A stretch of 64,000 nt of DNA from Symsagittifera roscoffensis (GCF_963678635.1 NC_087065.1:67303374-67367373), one strand, 5' to 3'; positions 32,517-43,307 are shown, counted from the first letter of the stretch. Numbers and translations: made by a program. The notes: a model not told the origin generated them from the sequence alone.

Positions 32517-35375
32517 GTGGCCAATCCAGCACAATTGAGGGTGGTGGAAAAGCTGATGGATCCGAGGGAGATGGAATTACCAGACGCCGCGTATGAAGGC
32601 ACGAAACTGGCCAACGATCCCAGATACGGGAAACCCTGCGGGAATACGCAGCTGGCCAAAACCTTAGCTGTTTATGACAGGGCAGACCCAGCCACAGCGA
32701 GGGTGGTCATCGTGGCGGGATCGGACTTTGAGGGAACGTCTCCCAAATTGTTTTGGCCGGAAACTCTGATATACTCATTGCCGGGAGCGGAGCTGAACCA
32801 GATGTTAACCCTGTTGGTGGCGATAAAATCGGAGATGCCTTGCGAGCCTGAACTGCTGCTGTTTGCAGGGATGAACGATCACTTGCATGCGACGGGGTTT
32901 CTAGAGCAGCTCAAGGGGGATGAACCTACGCCGAAGAAAATCTGGGAAGCCATCCAGACACTATTCGCAGCCATGAATGAAGTAGAAGAGAACGTTGCCT
33001 CACGATTTGGCTCCAAGACGAAAGTGGCTTTCACAACGTCCCCCGGCTACGCGAGCATGCCTTCCGCTCTACAATTTGTGTATGCAATCTTGGTCTTGAT
33101 AGCAGAAGGGAATGGATGGCGCATTTTGATGGCAGCTCCCAATCGGGAACTGGAACCCACAAACTTGAGACTTCGCAGGTCAGAACTCGCGGCGGCGTGG
33201 GCGGATGTGTCCCACGCAATGAGGGGCTTTCACGAGTTGGCCGACATCCTCATCGTGTTGGACGAGGTCATCTTGCTGGAGATATCTAACTTCGCGAGGC
33301 AACTCAAGCTCAGTCCAATTATAGGGGACGATCATCCAGTGGTGACTCACCTGACGGCCAGTCTCTGGTTTCGAAACATGGAGGTGACAATCACAAGCTT
33401 CACCAGTAAATCTAGAGGGCCGAGCAACGAGAGGAAGAATGTGGTCGCATCGGAGAAGCAGCTGGAGTCGATGGTGTACCGACTGACACAAGAGGGAGGC
33501 AGGTGGCCCTTCCTGACACCAAGGCTGGAGAACGCCACGGAGAAAACAAGAGAAGATGCTCCGCTTCTGGTGAAGCAGATCTGGGATTTTCTTGAGGAGC
33601 AGCTGGGAGTGGCTGAAAAGAGGGAAATGACGGTTGGCAGGTTCGTCACGGCAGCCAACGAGGTCACGATTGGAGGATTCTGGAGGGAGCACGCAAGGGG
33701 TGAGCTGAGGACTAGGAGGCATCACGAAATTCTTGAGTTCTTGAGTCCTTGTTGGGGAAAAGAGTTCCTGGCCGAAGCGTATAGCGCGAAAGATACCATC
33801 TTTAAAGCCTTCATACAGGAAGTGTTGAATATGCCCATCAGTCTGTTGCTGGCACTGTACTTGGTTTACCCAAGGTACCTGTTTAATATGGGCCCAGCCT
33901 ACATGTTCAGTCGGGGCGTGGACACCCTCCGGATAGACGGATACTTGACATTGGTTCTTCTAACCCACGGGGAACTGGAGTCATTTCACCGACTGATGAA
34001 ATACGGAGAGCCTCTGTCGACGGGGAGAGCACACTCGAGCATTGACACCTACTCGTATAAGTGTGCTGCCGGGCTAAAGACACTGCTGGTACAGTACCTG
34101 CTGATGCAGAAGCGGCACCTAACTGGAGAAGAAAAGAGCCCGAAGACAAGAGAAGAATGGAGGAAAATGAATGGGGGCATGCCTCTATTGACGTACCTAT
34201 GCCTGGCCATGAGATCGGACCTCATGGGGATGATCCGGGGGCTAAAGGAAGTCGTAACCTGTATCTATGGACCGGCAGTCACGTTCGCGTTTCCAGATCC
34301 TCTGGTGGAAGCTTATCGACACTCCGTGACCCACGTGAGCCTCATAAGCATACTGGATGGAACCACACTTAATTGGTGTCAACAGGAGGTGCTAAGGGCG
34401 CAAATGAGCAACACGGTGCTCTTCGGAAAGGTGAAGGATCCGGAGTTGGTGGCATACAGTTTTCGAGGACAACTGCAGTGCAGGATGGGAGGCAAGCGCG
34501 AAGGCCCCATCGAAACTTATCCCAAGTTCTGGAACCTAAACCCCCTGACAGCAAGTGGGCAAGAGATCTTGAGAATTCCCGCATGGAAGAAGAGCTTCGA
34601 GCTGGTGAAGAAGGAGTTGGAAGCGATATTGGAGAAGAAAGTACTGCCAGCAAGCATTCCCGAATTCCCGACAGTGAGGAGAATGACCCTGGGGATGAAA
34701 AGATCCCTGGTGGTCCCATCCCTTTTTGCAAGAGCAGCAACCGAAGAACAGCAGAAGGAGTTCATCGACGGCTGGGATCCTCTCTTCATCGGCTACACTG
34801 CAGCGATTTATTTTCACACCAGTGATGCGAAGATAAATTCATGGACAACTCAAGCCAAGAAAATGAGAGGGTCGATGCCCCCGAAGTTCGAGGTGCGAAA
34901 TGCCTTGAGAATACTTGAGCGGGCAGGTCTAGAGAACCAGTTGCCGGTGTGGGATGACGGCAAGCTGATAGTGAATGAAGGGCATATCGCACTGAAAGCA
35001 GACGAGGTGCTGTTTGCCACAAGGAGATACCGGGCACCTTACGGACTAGAGCAGGTGGAAAGGAATCAGGAAGGAAAAAAGCTGGATGCAGCAGGCCCAT
35101 TGCATGTGGCCCTGACAGAGTACAAGAAAACGGGTCCAGCTACGCGAGCACCCCTATCAGTGGATACCCCTGGGGATAAAAGGAGTGGTCCCGTAGAGGA
35201 TCGATTCAGAAGGATTCTCGAGAGAAGAGAAGCAGAATCGGGGGAGGAGAGCATGGATGAGACTCTCAGCGAGGCAAGAGAGGAAATGGAAGTGGGAAAT
35301 ACCCCGGAGCTGAAGCCATCAGAGGAGGAGTTCACCACGCAAGAGCTGTTGAAAGATCTGAGTGGAGAAAATTGA
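32517..35375 (+). CDS. SGNH-hydrolase-like accessory protein of Ty3-like element
   Basis: 952 codons with one open frame. The first 250 residues show the four SGNH blocks in order and with normal spacing. VVIVAGSDFEG (Ser69; GSD where GDS is usual) is followed by SLPGAELNQ (Gly90), LLLFAGMNDHLH (GxND, Asn120) and AAAWADVSHAMRG (DxxH, Asp230 and His233). The remaining 700 residues form a large domain I do not recognise, with hydrophobic stretches (for example SLLLALYLVYPRYLF) and a basic/acidic tail. In CR1-like LINEs and in some bdelloid rotifer LTR elements, an esterase domain of this family is known as an extra ORF. Here it lies after integrase in the family's gene order. The ATG at 32517 is probably internal. 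The stop TGA at 35373 is followed by open frame to 36392. Confidence 0.75.
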   Translation: MANPAQLRVVEKLMDPREMELPDAAYEGTKLANDPRYGKPCGNTQLAKTLAVYDRADPATARVVIVAGSDFEGTSPKLFWPETLIYSLPGAELNQMLTLLVAIKSEMPCEPELLLFAGMNDHLHATGFLEQLKGDEPTPKKIWEAIQTLFAAMNEVEENVASRFGSKTKVAFTTSPGYASMPSALQFVYAILVLIAEGNGWRILMAAPNRELEPTNLRLRRSELAAAWADVSHAMRGFHELADILIVLDEVILLEISNFARQLKLSPIIGDDHPVVTHLTASLWFRNMEVTITSFTSKSRGPSNERKNVVASEKQLESMVYRLTQEGGRWPFLTPRLENATEKTREDAPLLVKQIWDFLEEQLGVAEKREMTVGRFVTAANEVTIGGFWREHARGELRTRRHHEILEFLSPCWGKEFLAEAYSAKDTIFKAFIQEVLNMPISLLLALYLVYPRYLFNMGPAYMFSRGVDTLRIDGYLTLVLLTHGELESFHRLMKYGEPLSTGRAHSSIDTYSYKCAAGLKTLLVQYLLMQKRHLTGEEKSPKTREEWRKMNGGMPLLTYLCLAMRSDLMGMIRGLKEVVTCIYGPAVTFAFPDPLVEAYRHSVTHVSLISILDGTTLNWCQQEVLRAQMSNTVLFGKVKDPELVAYSFRGQLQCRMGGKREGPIETYPKFWNLNPLTASGQEILRIPAWKKSFELVKKELEAILEKKVLPASIPEFPTVRRMTLGMKRSLVVPSLFARAATEEQQKEFIDGWDPLFIGYTAAIYFHTSDAKINSWTTQAKKMRGSMPPKFEVRNALRILERAGLENQLPVWDDGKLIVNEGHIALKADEVLFATRRYRAPYGLEQVERNQEGKKLDAAGPLHVALTEYKKTGPATRAPLSVDTPGDKRSGPVEDRFRRILERREAESGEESMDETLSEAREEMEVGNTPELKPSEEEFTTQELLKDLSGEN

Positions 35376-36392
35376 GCAGACACTCCCACGCCAACTTTGA
35401 CATCATCTCCTCGCAAGAACCTAGAGTTGCCACTGACGAGTGAGAATCCCAACATAGGAATGATCTTCTTGAGTGCGGACAAAAGGGAGAAAAACACCTT
35501 CGAGGGAAACAGAGATGCCTTCCTAGGTACCCTGGATGCGGATGCTTGGCGAAAGTTCTTGAGCGCTTTTAATCGAGAAGTGGACGACGACACCACATTG
35601 GACGATTTCAAGGAGGAGCTGTGGGACACTGTGGTGAAGTTCGGAGAACCTATCCTGGTAGAGACAGGTCTGGAGGAGAAAGCTAGAGAAGAGCTGCTGA
35701 GCAAGATGGTCGAGTTGAGGAAGGCACCACGAAAGACCAGAGAAGACAAATGTGAAGACAGCTCTACTCCCAAACAGAAAACTGACGATAAAATAATTGA
35801 ATATGTAAGGGGGGATAAGGTCGGAACTAGTAATATAATTAAAAGTACTAATATCCTTAAGGCTCGAGCAGGGGGGAGGCAAGAGTTGGAAGGGTTGGGG
35901 GGAGACAAGGAAGTCGAATCAGTGATGGTAACGACAACGCCCCCGAGTAAAGACGTGAGGTCTCGCAAGAGGAAGAGAGACGTGGAGGGATTGGTAAGTC
36001 CTTCGGCGGATGCGGTCTCGGAGAAGAACTTGAGAGAGACGGCCCCCATGGTTCTGGCACGATGGAAGACAGCAGCCTACAAGAGTAGCTGCGAGCCGAG
36101 GAAACTGCTCGACGTAGAAAAGGAGATGGAGATCCCCACCAGTTCAGTAGCGGAAGAAGACTTCAAACCTCAGAAGATAAAAATGAAGCGAGGTTCAACG
36201 AGCGGGCAGACCTGGGCGGTGGACGTCGGTAATGAATGTGTCTCAAATGAACACCAGGCTACCGGAAAGCAAGTGACTAGCGATCCTCTTGAGAAGAATA
36301 GAACGAGGAACACCGCCCGACCGTGGTGGGTGGCCCTGGAAACATTGCAGGAATTGGAAGACTGCCTGAAGAAGCTCGACAGTGGAGTGTAA
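35376..36392 (+). pseudogene. continuation of the 952-codon ORF
   Basis: Same frame as 32517-35375, separated only by TGA at 35373-35375. It encodes about 335 hydrophilic residues, rich in Glu, Lys, Arg and Ser, with a KSRKRKRD-like basic patch near 35960-35990. No recognised domain. I infer it was one protein with the upstream ORF. Confidence 0.6.
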
Positions 36393-37575
36393 CGCAAACG
36401 ACGCAACTGGGCTACGCAAATTAGAATTGGGGAGCCAGCTGAAGAGAACTTGGCAGAGCTTGTTAAAGGATCATTTTGAAGAAGCGATGAGAACACCATC
36501 ATCGGCATTGCCGTTGATGGCGAATCCCTTTATTAGGACCGCAGGACAACTGATGTTTGCGTGGAGCCTGTTGGGAATAGAGTTAGAGACACTAACTTCG
36601 TTCGACAAGTTGAAGCTGGGAGGCAAGAACCTGGAGGTATATCGAATGCTGATGCAGCACATTGCTAGGGACAACTCAGGCTTGAGCCTGGCAAGGAGGA
36701 AGGATGCCACCTGCTTCTTGAGATGGACATTGTCGATGATGACTGACAGTACCATCCTACCATGTCACCAGAGAGCAATTGGAAGCAAGACGCTGGAGAG
36801 GAGAGTCTCCATAGTAATCTTGAATGTGTACCAGAGTACTGGGATAGATAAGGAGGATGGTTCTAGGCAATCTCTGGAGAGCCACAGGAAGTTAGATGAG
36901 ATACGGAGATTCTACAACAAGAAGTTCGAGGAGAAGCACGACGTTCACCGTAATCTGGCTCCGCCAGGAGAGTACTCGAAACCCAACAAGAAGGGAGAGT
37001 ATCAGTATGTGTCTGAGGTGATGGGAATTGCATACAACCCTTTCCTGGACTTAGAAGCTGGAGGTGCCCATAGAAACTATGAGGTGGCGGAACTGCTGAA
37101 GTTCTGTACAGAAAGGATAATGGAGATAGACCCCGTGGAAAGAGAGAGACCCCGTCAGGGTTTGATTCTCGAGAGAACACCGGAAGTGATAAGTGTGCCA
37201 CGCTCAAGTAAAAGAGTAGAACTAAGAATGGGTAACGGGAACGGCACGTTGACCACGAATCTGGGAGTGGTGTGGAAGTTGCTCAGGCCCTCTTGGTGCC
37301 CACATCCCCATGCGAGCCTGATCGAGGAAGTCACTGAGCGAGTGAGATTGGCGCCGACGGAGGATGAAGATTTAGCGACCTTGAGTATAGTGCATAGACT
37401 GATCCTGCCTCAGATGAAGGAGTCAAGTGAGATGACGAGCGGAACAGGGTCGGTAAAGAAGATGGAGCCGGGCAGTTGTCTTGATTCGACGTGTGGGTGG
37501 CGAGCACACCTGCGGTGGACGATCATGCGTCAGGATACAGTCTTTCCAGAAAGAAGACCTAGTCACCTGGTTTGA
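36382..37575 (+). pseudogene. second accessory protein, part 1
   Basis: 397 codons. The early part has AMRTPSSALPLMANPFIRTA and ARRKDATCFLRWTLSM; the middle is charged. The last 30 codons are out of frame relative to the continuation at 37481, so a frameshift lies near 37480-37500. The protein is not recognised. It follows the SGNH-like ORF closely (overlap 11 bases). Confidence 0.6.
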
Positions 37576-38065
37576 AGACATTACCGAAAGGGAGGAGAGT
37601 GAGATACAGATAGTGGCTGAGTGTTACGCGAATACCACGGTGAACCTAGCAACAGCTCTGGGATTCTTCTCAAGAATGTGCAGTCTCCAGTCACTGGAGA
37701 GGCTAGAGTCAGAACACCACTTGGTGACCGCGTTGAGCGTGGAGTCATGGCCCAGGGTGTTGCAAGTGACCCAGAAACACATCAAGAGTTGGAAGGTTGG
37801 ACTTGAAGCGGAGATGGGATTTCCCATGAGAGAAGGCTATGGTCTGCCTCTAAATGCGAAGTCCTTAGTGGGGTCAGTGATGGCCAACCTATGTGGCAGC
37901 CACTATCCATTACACATGGCGATGGTGGAAGTATCCAGCCAAAGGGTATTGATAGACAAAGCCTTCTCAGTGCCCAAATGCGTAAGACTGGCTCGGATGT
38001 CGCATCATTCACACAAGCTGTTGAGGAACAGTGCCGCGGAAAGAACAGAGGGACGACTTGAGTGA
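37481..38065 (+). pseudogene. second accessory protein, part 2
   Basis: 194 codons in a new frame: QSFQKEDLVTWFEDITEREE, then a hydrophobic, globular-looking stretch (ALGFFSRMCSLQSLE, SLVGSVMANLCGSHYPLHMA). It ends at a frameshift near 38030-38060 where coding continues in another frame. Probably one protein with the neighbours. Confidence 0.6.
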
Positions 38066-38744
38066 AATCTGGGGTGAAGAAATTCTAGGTTTGGAGGGTG
38101 AAAACACAAGTGACCACGAGAGACAAAACGTGATCGGGAAACCCATGGTTGGTGTTCCAAACCTCGAGGAGATCGACGTGATACACGAGAAAATGATGGA
38201 ACTTGAGCCTCTCCTAGAAGCTTCGGGAGAACGCAATCTTAGGAGCATCGACCTCACACATGGGGATTGTCCATGCCACTGTTTGGCGCAAACAGTGTGG
38301 TACCCAGACCACGCCAATCTCTGTCTGATCTGGGATGTGGAGGAAATCAAGTCGTTGGGACTGCCCGATCATCAGCAAAAAGTGACCATCCTGGTGGTGA
38401 GCACGATGCTGGCTCTACGATGGATTGAAGAAAATGTAGCAAAGTATCGGGAGTCGAAGACGCCAACGGCAGAGTCGATTCACGCGATAGATCATAGCAG
38501 GAGACTTGAGTTGTTCGAGACCGCATGCAAGGTATTTACCATACCAATGGAAATCAGACACGTGTGGAGCCACTTAAGGTTCTTTCCTTGGTTTCGCGCG
38601 ACGTTAACGTCCTGGTTATACGTGGTGACGAAGGATCACATGAGGAAACATCAAAAGGAATATCGACGGTTCCAGGCCGAGATAGGACCAGATGCCTTCA
38701 AGAGACCTCTGCTGGCCCATCGAATTGCGATTAAGATGGGGTAG
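38031..38744 (+). pseudogene. second accessory protein, part 3
   Basis: 237 codons including THGDCPCHCLAQTVWYPDHA, a Cys/His-rich patch that could bind metal, and VTILVVSTMLALRWIEENV. Its last 60 codons (RFFPWFRATLTSWLYVVTKD) match copy B at 53281-53460. This match is what links copies A and B. Confidence 0.65.
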
Positions 38745-39040
38745 AAAAGAGTGGGTAGAGTATCCAGAAACGGGAGTCGATACTAGAGGAGGACCTGGCG
38801 AATAATGTGAGCCTGAGTCTTCACAATTCCTTCTGTTTGAACAGAGAGTCGAAGGTGAAGAGCTTACCGAATCAAGCGAAGAGACTGCAGGAGCAAAGGG
38901 AGTGGATGCGATCCTATGAAGAGCTGAAGGCTTGGGAGGAGAATGTGATCAGCTCCGATGATGAAGAGGGACTATTGAAACAGATCACAGTGTCAAATAT
39001 ATCTGGGTCTGGTACCTCGAGGGCGAAGAACACGAGGTGA
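38745..39040 (+). pseudogene. accessory protein C-terminus
   Basis: After a frame break the coding sequence reads KSLPNQAKRLQEQREWMRSY and ends ISSDDEEGLLKQITVSN. Copy B has the matching tail at 53582-53785 (REWMRS/KEWMRS, ISSDDE, QITVSN). Probably the conserved C-terminus of the element's last protein. Confidence 0.65.
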
Positions 39041-39100
39041 GCCGGTGGCTCAAAGGGAAATTCTAGAGTCTTGAGTCTTGAGAGGAAGGGGGCTCAAGAG

Positions 39101-40077
39101 TGAACTCGGATGAAATCTGGGTTCACCAAAAAGAAATTTTAACAAATGAGATATTGTTATTAATATGCTATATCTATTATATAAATCAAAATGCTGCATG
39201 ACAATTTCCTGATTGAATAGGACAAAAGAAATTTTAAATTATCAGCCTAAAAAGCGAGAATTCATAGGTGCAGGTGTGTGCAGATTTTGATTGCTGTTTA
39301 GCGATAGTGTGAAAATTTTATATGGTCTGCTGCAAACTTCGGTAAATGACCACTGGCACTATCTTGAGTGACACTCGGGTTTCTGGGGATTCACTGACAG
39401 AGGCAGCACGCGATGAGGACATCGATCTTGAGTCCGGGGAGTATGTGCCAGTCGGTCATATTTGGAAGTTTGACCTTGCGGGACACAAAAATACGTAATT
39501 TTGGAGTTAAGTTTTATTTTTCAAAATTTCGAATGGAGCCTGTCACGCTCAGTTTTCTCGCAACAACTGAAAACACAAAACGAAAAATCAGAACGACCGA
39601 ATTTACAATTGCGGGAAAATACTTAAAAAACAGCAGGAAATTGCTATTCGCATTTTCCATATACAAAATAAGACACGAGTAGAGCCGTCTTATCCTGAAA
39701 TAGGAGGCAAAATAATCACGAAAGAAGAGTGCAATTATTCAAACTGAACCAGAGAGAACCTTCAACGGAAAGGTGGACAGCTGGAGTGTCCCAATGGTTC
39801 AGACTAAAACTAACCCTGTTTTTAACGGCGTTCGTGTATTTTGGGTATCTCGAGACCTAAGTATGGGGACGTTCTTATTTTCTAGAGTGGGGGATATTTT
39901 GGTAGTAGCCTTTAAGCTGTAACGGGTTCTAGTCTCATGTCGCAAGCGAACCGAATTGGCTCCGACCGTTCTTGAGGTAGAAAAACACAAGAGATAGTGT
40001 CCCTGACTCTTGAGCCAATGGTTATAGGGCCTATTTTTCTTAAGCCTCATATGTGACCGAAGTAGGCGACTGTTACA
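39101..40077 (+). repeat. LTR-type repeat A
   Basis: Ends TGTTACA at 40077, as do repeats C and D. A purine tract (GAGAGGAAGGGGG, near 39080) lies just upstream, as expected of a 3' LTR. The left edge is uncertain; I place it at TGAACTCGG. It lacks about 250 bases, including the AATAAA segment, present in repeat C. The 15-bp minisatellite starts immediately after it. Confidence 0.65.
39178..39186 (+). promoter_or_regulatory. TATA-box candidate in LTR A
   Basis: TATATAAAT, conserved at the same place in LTR C (53922-53930). No transcription evidence. Confidence 0.4.
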
Positions 40078-42020
40078 CTTGGGATAGGCAGTGTTGGGAC
40101 AGGCAGACTTGGGACAGTAGTCTTGGGACAGGCAGTCTTGGGACAGGCAGTCTTGGGACAGTGGTCTTGGGACAGGCAGTCTTGGGACAGACAGTGGTCT
40201 TGGGACAGGCAGTCTTGGGACAGGCAGTCTTGGCACAGGCAGTCTTGGGACAGACAGTGGTCTTGGGACAGGCAGTCTTGGGACAGGCAGTCTTGGCACA
40301 GGCAGTCTTGGGACAGGCAGTCTTGGGACAGGCAGTAACGGGACAGGCAGTCTTGGGACAGGCAGTCTTGGGACAGTAGTCTTGGGACAGGCAGTCTTGG
40401 GATAGGCAGTCTTGGGACAGGCAGTCTCGGGACAGTAGTCTCGAGACAGTAGTCTTGGGACAGGCAGTCTTGGGACAGACAGTGGTCTTGGGACAGGCAG
40501 TCTTGGGACAGGCAGTCTCGGGACAGTAGTCTTGGGAAGGCAGTCTTGGGACAGACAGTGGTCTTGGGACAGTGCGGTCTTGGGACAGGCAGTCTTGGGA
40601 CAGTAGTCTTGGGACAGGCAGTCTTGGGACAGGCAGTCTTGGGACAGGCAGTCTTGGGACAGGCAGTCTTGGGACAGGCAATCTTGGGACAGGCAATCTT
40701 GGGACAGGCAGTCTTGGGACAGGCAGTCTTGGGACAGTAGTCTTGGGACAGGCAGTCTTGGGACAGGCAGTCTTGGGACAGTGTTCTTGGGACAGACAGT
40801 CTTGGGACAGGCAGTCTTGGGACAGGCAGTCTTGGGACAGGCAGTCTTGGGACAGGCAGTCTCGGGACAGTAGTCTTGGGACAGACAGTGGTCTTGGGAC
40901 AGGCAGTCTTGGGACAGTGGTCTTGGGACAGGCAGTCTTGGGACAGGCAGTATTGGGACAGGCAGTCTCGGGACAGTGGTCTTGGGACAGGCAGTCTTGG
41001 GACAGACAGTGGTCTTGGGACAGGCAGTCTTGGGACAGGCAGTCTTGGCACAGGCAGTCTTGGGACAGGCAGTCATGGGACAGGCAGTATCGGGACAGGC
41101 AGTCTTGGGACAGGCAGTCTTGGGACAGTAGTCTTGGGACAGGCAGTCTTGGGATAGGCAGTCTTGGGACAGGCAGTCTCGGGACAGTAGTCTCGAGACA
41201 GTAGTCTTGGGACAGGCAGTCTTGGGACAGACAGTGGTCTTGGGACAGGCAGTCTTGGGACAGGCAGTCTCGGGACAGTAGTCTTGGGAAGGTAGTCTTG
41301 GGACAGACAGTGGTCTTGGGACAGTGCGGTCTTGGGACAGGCAGTCTTGGGACAGTAGTCTTGGGACAGGCAGTCTTGGGACAGGCAGTCTTGGGACAGG
41401 CAGTCTTGGGACAGGCAGTCTTGGGACAGGCAATCTTGGGACAGGCAATCTTGGGACAGTGCGGTCTTGGGACAGGCAGTCTTGGGACAGTAGTCATGGG
41501 ACAGGCAGTCTTGGGACAGGCAGTCTTGGGACAGTGTTCTTGGGACAGACAGTCTTGGGACAGGCAGTCTTGGGACAGGCAGTCTTGGGACAGGCAGTCT
41601 TGGGACAGGCAGTCTCGGGACAGTAGTCTTGGGACAGACAGTGGTCTTGGGACAAGCAGTCTTGGGACAGGCAGTCTTGGGACAGGCAGTCTTGGGACAG
41701 GCAGTCTTGGGACAGTGCGGTCTTGGGACAGGCAGTCTCGGGGCAGTAATCTTGGGATAGGCAGTCTTGGGACAGACAGTGGTCTTGGGACAGGCAGTCT
41801 TGGGACAGGCAGTCTTTGGACAGGCAGTCTTGGGACAGGCAGTCTTGTGACAGGCTGTCTTGGGGCAGGCAGTCTTGGGACAGTGCGGTCTTGGGACAGG
41901 CCGTCTTGGGACAGTGGTCTTGGGACAGTGCGGTCTTGGGACAACAGTCTTGGGACAGTTAAGAGAAGTCTTGGGGTACACATAAGTCTTGGGACAGTAC
42001 CAGGAAGTCTTGGGACGGTA
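40078..42020 (+). repeat. 15-bp minisatellite array 1
   Basis: More than a hundred units of TCTTGGGACAGGCAG with 12-18-base variants (for example CTTGGGACAGTGG). It abuts the LTR at 40077. A higher-order repeat of about 752 bases is visible: the variants CTTGGGAAGG at 40531 and 41283, and GTGTTCTTGGGACAGACAG at 40781 and 41534. The unit is five codons long, so most frames on both strands are open without being genes. Confidence 0.97.
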
Positions 42021-42212
42021 CAAAAAAGTTGTCTGAGCTGTCAAACGTTGATCGACTTGTCAGACTCAAATTACTACCACTTAGCTTGTATATCGAAATG
42101 CACGACATATTATTGTTCTAAGAAATGTGACATTCGACCAGAATGTACGAAAATGCAATTTCGTATTCGAAGTGTTATCGACCAGAAAAGAACATCTGAC
42201 CTGGAAGATTAA
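42021..42212 (+). other. unassigned stretch, Cys/His-rich frame
   Basis: The + frame after the array reads CLSCQTLIDLSDSNYYHLAC and then CTTYYCSKKC, a pattern that could bind zinc. The frame runs open from the array, so this may be chance. No domain assigned. Confidence 0.25.
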
Positions 42213-42565
42213 TTGTTTCAACGGATTAGCAACGTTATTTGAACGATTAGACAAACCGTGAAGGTCAGAATATTCTGGTTTTTTAGATTTTTAAGATTTC
42301 GAATTGTGACGTCACATTTCTGAGAAATGCTGAAACGGCCATTTTGGAGAAAAACCAGAAGAAATTCAGAACAACAATAGTTGCAGTAGAAATAACTACG
42401 AAGAAATAACGACAGAAAGAAATTGAAATTGTCAGAAACCACTCCGAGTTGTAACGATTGTGTCGCTACAATCGTTACCGAGCAATTCACACGAACGGGG
42501 AAGGGTGTTGAGACGACGTGTCCAGCCTTCATAAAAGAATAGTGACGTTATTTCCCCGGATTCCT
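42213..42565. other. unassigned stretch
   Basis: Nothing recognised between the Cys/His-rich frame and LTR fragment B. Confidence 0.4.
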
Positions 42566-43282
42566 GTGCCAGTCGGTCATATTTGGAAGTTTGACCTTGA
42601 GGAATACGAACTACGTAATTTTGGGGTGAAATGTACTTTTTCAAAAATCGAATTGGACATGTCATGCTCAAGTTTCTCGCGACAACTGAAACTACCAGAA
42701 AAATAAGATCAGAATGACCGAATAACGAAGTGGTCAGTTTCCGTCATCGCATTTTATATATAAAATTTTTGCAATTTCCGACATCTAAATAATACGAGAG
42801 TAGAGCTGTCCTATCTTGATACAGAAAAAAAAGAACATCGAAATTCAGTTGGATCAGAGTAAACCTTCGGTCGAAAGGTGGACAACCGAGGTGTCCCAAT
42901 GGTCCAGAACCAAAACTCCATTCTCGAGATAAAACTTGTTCGATTACAACTTATTGAACCAAACTTAATTCCCCAATTACTCTCAAGTTGCTTACAAATT
43001 TATTTACCTCTAATTCTCGAGTGTGCTGGTATGTGAGTACCCAATTTACTTTTCTTGAGTGTGTGTTATGATTGTTATGTTTAGGTAAGGAGAGTTTTAG
43101 GTTGATCCATCTGAAAAGGATCGAAGTTCCACTGTCTAATAAAAAGTAACTGTACGGATTGTTCCGACCCTGTTTTTAACGGCGTTCGCGTATTTTGGGT
43201 ATTTTGAGACCTGAGTATGGGGACGTTCTTATTTTTTAGAGTGGGGGTATTTTGGTAGTAGCCTTTAAACTGTAACGGGTTT
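42566..43282 (+). repeat. LTR-type repeat B, truncated
   Basis: Matches repeat D from TGTGCCAGTCGGTCATATTT onward, including AATAAA (43138-43143) and CCCTGTTTTTAACGG. Homology stops just after TGTAACGGGTTTT near 43282, before the terminal TGTTACA. It is truncated at its 3' end, perhaps by another insertion. Confidence 0.7.
43138..43143 (+). terminator. polyadenylation signal candidate, LTR B
   Basis: AATAAA, shared with repeats C and D, about 30 bases before the conserved CCCTGTTTTTAACGG. Confidence 0.5.
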
Positions 43283-43307
43283 TCAGACCTAACTGGAAGA
43301 GATGACC

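Larger units (their letters stand above)
32325..40077 (+). mobile_element. Ty3-like element copy A, accessory region and 3' LTR
   Basis: Contains only the region that in this family follows pol: a broken upstream piece, a 952-codon ORF with SGNH-like blocks, further ORFs damaged by frameshifts, and an LTR-type 3' end. Its last 500 coding bases match 53281-53785 of copy B, which ties it to that Ty3-like family. Gag and pol are absent, lost beyond the gap. Confidence 0.8.

Noticed and set aside
33180-33725. 181-codon minus-strand ORF
   Set aside because: Antisense of the SGNH-like ORF with no recognisable motif.
35066-36049. 327-codon minus-strand ORF
   Set aside because: Antisense shadow of the accessory ORF at 32517-36392. 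It is Ser/Leu-rich, as expected from the complement of a Glu/Lys-rich frame.
39799-41983. Long minus-strand ORFs (549 and 636 codons) across array 1
   Set aside because: The repeat unit is 15 bases and carries no stop, so several frames stay open. The translations are monotonous five-residue repeats, different in each frame.
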